Assembly (NCBI GenBank): GCA_963819385.1
Contig: CAWFVV010000001.1
Coordinates: forward strand, 310,001-374,000
Origin: JAVDCA01 sp963819385
Lineage (GTDB): Bacteria > Pseudomonadota > Alphaproteobacteria > Rhizobiales > Xanthobacteraceae
DNA length: 64,000 nucleotides
Direction of reading: 5' to 3'
Translations under genes and position numbers: made by a program
Part shown: positions 59,835 to 64,000 of the stretch, piece after piece
Position numbering within the stretch: position 1 is the first letter of the stretch
Layout: the number at the start of each line of letters is the position of its first letter
Notes under the pieces: model-generated
Told to the model about the DNA's origin: nothing
Seen by the model: the letters and a program-made list of their open reading frames with translations, nothing else
Database searches by the model: none

Positions 59835-59942
59835 TTACAACGCTTTGCCTTGCGAAGCTCGGCCAAAGCGCTAAGTTCGGGCTCGGGAGCACGACGCCGA
59901 ACTGGCAGGGATTGGTGAGGATCGTGATGCGAACCAGAACTC

Positions 59943-60206
59943 TTGAGCGCGGCCATCATCTTGGCTTTCGCCGCACCGGCCTATGCGCAGATGAACATCA
60001 TCGCGCCGAACGCCAAATACACGACGCAGGACGAGGTCGACGCGGCCATCAAGCAGGAAAAGGACTACAAGGCCACCATGCGGAAGCTGCCCGACCAGGC
60101 GCCGACCACCAGGGACCCGTGGGGCAATGTCCGCAACAGCGGCACCGCGCCAACCGATCCGAAGACCAAGAAGAAAAAGGCGAGCACCCAGTCGAGCACC
60201 CAGTAG
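59943..60206 (+). CDS. small secreted protein; start region appears frameshifted
   Basis: The frame gives 87 aa from TTG 59943: SAAIILAFAAPAYAQ (signal peptide end, cleaved after AYA), then QMNIIAPNAKYTTQDEVDAA, a Lys-rich middle and a Thr/Ser/Lys tail. The apparent start is poor. An ATG at 59927 has a good GAGG (59917-59920) and codes MRTRT, the expected basic start of this signal peptide, but in another frame; one extra base around 59942 (or two lost) would join them as MRTRT-LSAAIILAFAA. The protein type (short, exported, tail of lysines) is common in this group; function unknown. Its stop lies inside a dispersed repeat. Confidence 0.65.
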   Translation: MSAAIILAFAAPAYAQMNIIAPNAKYTTQDEVDAAIKQEKDYKATMRKLPDQAPTTRDPWGNVRNSGTAPTDPKTKKKKASTQSSTQ

Positions 60207-60305
60207 GGTGGACAAAATCGCCTGCACGGTGGTTGCGCGTGGGCACAGCGCTTCCGCGATTTTGCCCACGCGGATATGCACTGCCTTGCGCCGTGCCCAC
60301 CCTAC
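60203..60305. repeat. ~100-bp palindromic element (GTAGGGTGG type)
   Basis: GTAGGGTGGACAAAATCGC at the left, its partners GCGATTTTGCCCACGC inside, and GCGCCGTGCCCACCCTAC at the right end. It is a different family from the GTAGGATGGGTT element. It covers the stop of the small secreted protein. Confidence 0.75.
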
Positions 60306-60329
60306 GGCGCTGCCGTCTGAATAGAGCGC

Positions 60330-61982
60330 TTATCCGCCCCGCACCCGCGGCAGAAAAATGTACTTCCACGGATTGGGCATCGCCCCGACTGGCACCTCGA
60401 TCAGCGTCGGCGTGTCGCGCCGCTTGAACGCGCGCTTGAGCGCGGCGCGCAGCGCCTTCGGCGTCTTGGCGCGCTCGGCCGCCGCGCCGAAGCTTTCGCC
60501 GAAGCGCACGAAGTCCGGATTGGCGAGGTCGCAGGCGATCAGCCGCTCGCCGTAGAGATCCTGCTGGATGCGGCGCACATTGCCGAACCCGCCGTCGTTG
60601 AACACGATCGCGGTGAGCGGGATGCGGTGCTTCACGGCGGTCGCGAGCTCGTTCGCGGTGAACATGAAGCCGCCGTCGCCGTTGATCGACATCACCGGCA
60701 CGTCGGGGCGCGCATGTTGCGCGCCGAGCGCGGTCGCAAAACCCCAGCCGAGATTGTCCTGGTAGCCGGGCGAGAGGAACGTGCGTGGCCGGTACACGGG
60801 AAAAAGGAGACGGGCCGCGAAGCCGATCTGGGTCACCTCGTCGACGTAGATCCCGTCCTCCGGGAGCTCGGCCCGCATCGCCTCGAGGAAGGCGGCTTGC
60901 GGCGCGAGCGCGTCGTCGAGGCGCTTGCGCCACGCGGCCTGGCGCCGCGTCAGCTCGGCGCGGCGCGACCGGCGCTTCTCGTTGTGCGCGGGCAGGGCGT
61001 CGATGAGGCGGCGCAGGATCGGCGCGGCGTCGCCGATCAGCGCGACCGCGGGCGCGTGCAGGCGCGCGGGCTCGGCCGGATCGGAATCGACCCGGATCAC
61101 CGCGAGGTCGTCATCGAGGCCCCACGGGCCGGCCGTGAAGATGCGGTGTTGCTGCATCAGCATGCGGGTGCCGACCGCGAGCACGACGTCGGCCTTCGCC
61201 CACAGCTCGTGGGCGAGCGGAAGGGTCACGCTCAGCGGATCGCGGCTGTCGAGCACGCCGCGGCCGCGGCGATAGCCGAGCACCGGCGCCTGCAGCATGG
61301 CGGAGAGCTCGGTCACCTCGCGGGCGGCGCCCTGTGCGCCGCCGCCGCAGATGATCAGCGGGTTCTTGGCGGCCCCGAGACGCTTGGCGGCGGCGCGGAT
61401 GGCGTCCTCGTCGATCGCGGGCTCGTGTGGTGAGAGCGGCGCCTGCGCCGTCACCGCGGCGCTCGCGCCCCAGGTGTCGATCGCGCATTCGAGCGCCGCC
61501 GGGCCGCGCCGGCCGCTCGCCATGGCGCGCATCGCCTCGGCGACGAGCCGCGGCGCCGCGTCGGCCGACCGGATGTGCGCCGTGTGGTCGACGAGCCGCG
61601 CGATGACGCCCGCCTGGTCGCGCAATTCGTGCAGGTGGCCGAGGTGGCGGCCGATCTCGCGCGCGGGGATCTCGCCGATCAGCGCCAGCACCGGCGCATT
61701 CATCGAATAGGCGGTGAGCAGCGCGGCCGAGGCGTTGAGCAGCCCGGGGCCCGGCACCACTGCAAAAGCCTGCGGCTTGCCGGTCGCAAGTGCTGCGCCG
61801 AGCGCCATGTAGGCGGCGCCCTGCTCGTGGCGGCTGTGGACCGTGCGGATGCGGTTCTGCGCCTTGTAGAGAGCATCGAACAGGTGGTCGTTCTGGATGC
61901 CGGGCAGGGCGTAGACGGTCTCGATGCCGTGCGCCGTGAGCGCGGCCACGACGGCTTCCGCGGTCGTCATCTGCTGGGGCAT
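60330..61982 (-). CDS. thiamine-diphosphate-dependent enzyme, acetolactate-synthase-like
   Basis: 550 aa from ATG 61982; the upstream open frame to 62450 covers a dispersed repeat and is not coding. Three domains of the ThDP family: N-terminal PYR domain with catalytic Glu53 (HSRHEQGAAYMALG); central domain with NPLIICGGGAQ; C-terminal PP domain with the Mg-ThDP motif starting GDG at 435-437 (INGDGGFMFTANELATAV) and IVFNDGGFGN. It resembles acetolactate synthase large subunits, benzoylformate decarboxylases and related enzymes. There is no small regulatory subunit next to it, so biosynthetic AHAS is unlikely. The exact reaction cannot be assigned. Confidence 0.85.
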   Translation of the reverse strand: MPQQMTTAEAVVAALTAHGIETVYALPGIQNDHLFDALYKAQNRIRTVHSRHEQGAAYMALGAALATGKPQAFAVVPGPGLLNASAALLTAYSMNAPVLALIGEIPAREIGRHLGHLHELRDQAGVIARLVDHTAHIRSADAAPRLVAEAMRAMASGRRGPAALECAIDTWGASAAVTAQAPLSPHEPAIDEDAIRAAAKRLGAAKNPLIICGGGAQGAAREVTELSAMLQAPVLGYRRGRGVLDSRDPLSVTLPLAHELWAKADVVLAVGTRMLMQQHRIFTAGPWGLDDDLAVIRVDSDPAEPARLHAPAVALIGDAAPILRRLIDALPAHNEKRRSRRAELTRRQAAWRKRLDDALAPQAAFLEAMRAELPEDGIYVDEVTQIGFAARLLFPVYRPRTFLSPGYQDNLGWGFATALGAQHARPDVPVMSINGDGGFMFTANELATAVKHRIPLTAIVFNDGGFGNVRRIQQDLYGERLIACDLANPDFVRFGESFGAAAERAKTPKALRAALKRAFKRRDTPTLIEVPVGAMPNPWKYIFLPRVRGG

Positions 61983-62081
61983 GTGGCTCGCCGTTGCGCG
62001 TTCCTTCCTCACGACTGTGCAGATTGGTGGCTTGCTGTCGAGAGGGCGGGGCGATTGCATGTGGGGTGAGCAGTGAGTTCG

Positions 62082-62205
62082 GCTCCCTCTCCCCGCGTGC
62101 GGGGAGAGGGTCGGGGTGAGGGGGCGCTGCCGCGAGTCGCTACGCCTGAGTTTGCGGAGGCGCCCCCTCATCCCGACCTTCTCCCCCTGAAGGGGGAGAA
62201 GGAGC
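62082..62205. repeat. composite inverted repeat, second copy of the CCCTCTCCCC family
   Basis: GCTCCCTCTCCCCGC-GTGC-GGGGAGAGG then TCGGGGTGAGGGGGCGC, a centre, and mirrored GCGCCCCCTCATCCCGACC and TTCTCCCCCT-GA-AGGGGGAGAA. Same design as 58894-59031. Non-coding. Confidence 0.8.
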
Positions 62206-62398
62206 GCAAACACCTTGCTCACGTCACATGCGATTGCTTTGACCCCACGGGGAGGGAGCGCAGGCGTTGTGCGAAGATATGAGACAACTCGCCTCCAGAA
62301 GGGTGCTGGATTTTTGACAAACCGGGGGGGCCATGCACCTTCCGCACGCCTGCGGCCGGCCCGGTATGCCTCGGATTCGGCCCGATTTTCGTGCTCAA

Positions 62399-62447
62399 GC
62401 GCATATCCCGGCGAAGTGGATCCCGGTTCGCCGACAAGGATATGCGC
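62399..62447. repeat. long stem-loop directly upstream of aspS
   Basis: Outer stem GCGCATATCC (62399-62408) with GGATATGCGC (62438-62447), both 10 bp perfect; inner stem CGGCGAA (62409-62415) with TTCGCCG (62427-62433); loop GTGGATCCCGG. The loop sequence resembles a dispersed motif I remember from many rhizobial genomes. It ends 25 nt before the aspS ATG, so it may lie in the 5' leader. Confidence 0.7.
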
Positions 62448-62472
62448 CAAGGGTCAATCCTGAGGTCCGCCA

Positions 62473-64000
62473 ATGCATCGTTACCGCACCGACACCTGCG
62501 GCGCGCTCCGCGCGAGCGACATTGGCCATGAGGCGCGGCTCTCCGGCTGGTGCCACCGCATCCGCGACCACGGCGGCGTGCTGTTCATCGACCTGCGCGA
62601 CCACTACGGCATCACGCAGGTGGTGGCGGACCCGGATTCGCCCGCCTTCAAGACCGCCGAGAAGCTGCGCGCCGAATGGGTGGTGCGCATCGACGGCAAG
62701 GTGCGCCGGCGGCCCGACGGCACGGTCAATCCGGATCTGCCGACCGGCGAGGTCGAGGTCTACATCACCGAGATCGAGGTGCTCGGGCCCGCCGGCGATC
62801 TGCCGATGCCGGTGTTCGGCGACCAGGAATATCCCGAGGAGATCCGCCTCAAGTATCGCTTCCTCGACCTGCGGCGCGAGCGGCTCCATCGCAACATCAT
62901 GCTGCGCGGGCAGGTCATCGACTCGATCCGCCGGCGCATGCGCGAGAGCGGCTTCTTCGAATTCCAGACGCCGATCCTGACCGCGTCCTCGCCCGAGGGC
63001 GCGCGCGACTATCTCGTGCCGTCGCGCATTCATCCCGGCAAGTTCTACGCGCTGCCGCAGGCGCCGCAGCAGTTCAAGCAGCTCATCATGATCTCGGGCT
63101 TCGATCGCTACTTCCAGATCGCGCCCTGCTTCCGCGACGAGGACGCGCGCGCCGACCGCTCGCCCGGCGAGTTCTACCAGCTCGATCTCGAGATGAGCTT
63201 CGTCACCCAGGAGGACGTGTTCGCGGCGGTCGAGCCGGTGATGCGCGGCGTGTTCGAGGAGTTCGCCGGCGGCAAGCCGGTGACGCCGAAGTTTCCGCTC
63301 ATTCCCTACGCCGACGCGATCCGGCTCTACGGCAGCGACAAGCCGGATCTGCGCAACCCGATCAAGATGGCGGACGTGAGCGAGACCTTCCGCGGGTCGG
63401 GCTTCAAGATCTTCGCCAACATCCTGGCGAGCGACGCCAAGGCCGAGGTGTGGGCCGTTCCGGCCAAGAGCGGCGGCAACCGTGCCTTCTGCGACCGCAT
63501 GAATTCGTGGGCGCAGGGCGAGGGCCAGCCGGGCTTGGGCTACATCTTCTGGCGCGAGGGCGAGGAGGGCGGCGCCGGGCCGGTCGCGCGCAATCTCGGC
63601 ACTGAGCGCACCGAGGCGATGCGCCAGCAATTGGGTCTCGGCGTCGGCGACGCCGTGTTCTTCGTTGCCGGCAAGCCGAAGGATTTCGTCCGCTTCGCGG
63701 GCGCGGCGCGCACGCGCGTCGGCGAGGAGCTCGGCCTGATCCAAAAGGACCGCTTCGAGTTCTGCTGGATCGTCGACTTCCCGATGTACGAGTGGAACGA
63801 GGAGGAGAAGAAGATCGACTTCTCGCACAACCCGTTCTCGATGCCGAACGTCGCGCCCGACGAGTTCCTGGCGTTCGACGCGAACGACAACGAGAAGATC
63901 CTCGCGCTGAAGGCAATCCAGTACGACATCGTCTGCAACGGCACCGAGCTCTCTTCAGGCGCGATCCGCAACCATCGTCCCGACGTGATGAAGAAGGCGT
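62473..64000 (+). CDS. aspS: aspartyl-tRNA synthetase, 5' part (runs off the window)
   Basis: Class II synthetase that charges tRNA-Asp (and possibly tRNA-Asn, as in bacteria using GatCAB). ATG 62473 with TGAGG at 62461-62465. About 509 residues are present of a usual ~590. The N-terminal OB-fold anticodon domain starts MHRYRTDTCGALRASDIGHE and LSGWCHRIRDHGGVLFIDLR. Catalytic-core pieces include FFEFQTPILTASSPEGARDY, motif 2 FRDEDARADRSPGEFYQLDL, the bacterial GAD insertion (VWAVPAKSGGNRAFCDRMNS), and EWNEEEKKIDFSHNPFSMPN. Motif 3 lies beyond 64000. Confidence 0.97.
   Translation, partial: MHRYRTDTCGALRASDIGHEARLSGWCHRIRDHGGVLFIDLRDHYGITQVVADPDSPAFKTAEKLRAEWVVRIDGKVRRRPDGTVNPDLPTGEVEVYITEIEVLGPAGDLPMPVFGDQEYPEEIRLKYRFLDLRRERLHRNIMLRGQVIDSIRRRMRESGFFEFQTPILTASSPEGARDYLVPSRIHPGKFYALPQAPQQFKQLIMISGFDRYFQIAPCFRDEDARADRSPGEFYQLDLEMSFVTQEDVFAAVEPVMRGVFEEFAGGKPVTPKFPLIPYADAIRLYGSDKPDLRNPIKMADVSETFRGSGFKIFANILASDAKAEVWAVPAKSGGNRAFCDRMNSWAQGEGQPGLGYIFWREGEEGGAGPVARNLGTERTEAMRQQLGLGVGDAVFFVAGKPKDFVRFAGAARTRVGEELGLIQKDRFEFCWIVDFPMYEWNEEEKKIDFSHNPFSMPNVAPDEFLAFDANDNEKILALKAIQYDIVCNGTELSSGAIRNHRPDVMKKA

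Larger units (their letters stand above)
61983..62472. other. 490-bp divergent intergenic region with two dispersed repeats
   Basis: Between the ThDP enzyme (-) and aspS (+). It holds a four-arm inverted repeat (62082-62205) and a long stem-loop (62399-62447) just before aspS. A perfect TTGACA at 62314-62319 could be a -35 for aspS, but no good -10 follows at 17 nt. No gene is supported. Confidence 0.55.

Noticed and set aside
61983..62450. N-terminal extension of the ThDP enzyme
   Set aside because: It translates a dispersed palindromic repeat; the family N-terminus begins at ATG 61982.

Overview
The window is GC-rich (AT-rich only in a few intergenic stretches). Its genes look like those of an alphaproteobacterium of the order Hyphomicrobiales (Rhizobiales), in or near Bradyrhizobium, Rhodopseudomonas or Xanthobacteraceae. 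This rests on protein style (DUF2336, FecCD-type ABC, rhizobial-type ppk/ppx/rnd/aspS), on CtrA-type boxes, and on short dispersed palindromes. The species cannot be named from the sequence alone.

Layout. 1-4171: tail of a small gene, a small secreted protein, then ppk1-ppx (polyphosphate synthesis and breakdown, 8-nt overlap). 4569-9957: a complete type I secretion apparatus: TolC-like outer-membrane channel, ABC exporter with a degenerate C39-like N-terminal domain, and HlyD-type adaptor. 10389-11417: a periplasmic transglutaminase-like cysteine protease (LapG/BTLCP family) with an intact Cys-His-Asp triad. 11501-12346 (-): a GT-A type glycosyltransferase-like protein. 12422-35035 (-) and 35816-50487 (-): two giant paralogous type I-secreted adhesins of about 7,500 and 4,890 residues, with nearly identical N-terminal modules and the same C-terminal ending. 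Both are broken by single-base frameshifts. 51089-56372: small secreted protein, TPR protein, PAS-containing methyl-accepting protein, DUF2336 protein, PilZ protein with both c-di-GMP motifs, and a small membrane protein. 56500-64000: ribonuclease D (-), a FecCD permease and ATPase pair, a small secreted protein, a stand-alone thiamine-diphosphate enzyme (-), and the 5' part of aspS.

How it fits together. The TolC/ABC/HlyD/BTLCP/giant-adhesin set has the logic of the Lap system: the adhesin is exported by a LapB-type ABC exporter, held at the surface by an N-terminal module, and released by a LapG-type periplasmic protease. Both adhesins carry the same N-terminal module and an identical Pro-Ala-Ser-Gly motif near residue 118, a candidate protease site. 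Their promoters share an identical TTAA-N7-TTAAC box, pointing to CtrA (cell-cycle) control. No LapD-type c-di-GMP receptor lies in the window. A degraded copy of the small gene at 51089 sits between the adhesins, showing that adhesin, promoter and divergent small gene were once duplicated as a unit. The adhesin cluster is bracketed by two ~120-bp dispersed elements in opposite orientation and lies between ppk-ppx and rnd-aspS.

Limits: domain names come from recognition by eye, without database searches. The frameshifts may be real decay or assembly errors; evidence for both is given.
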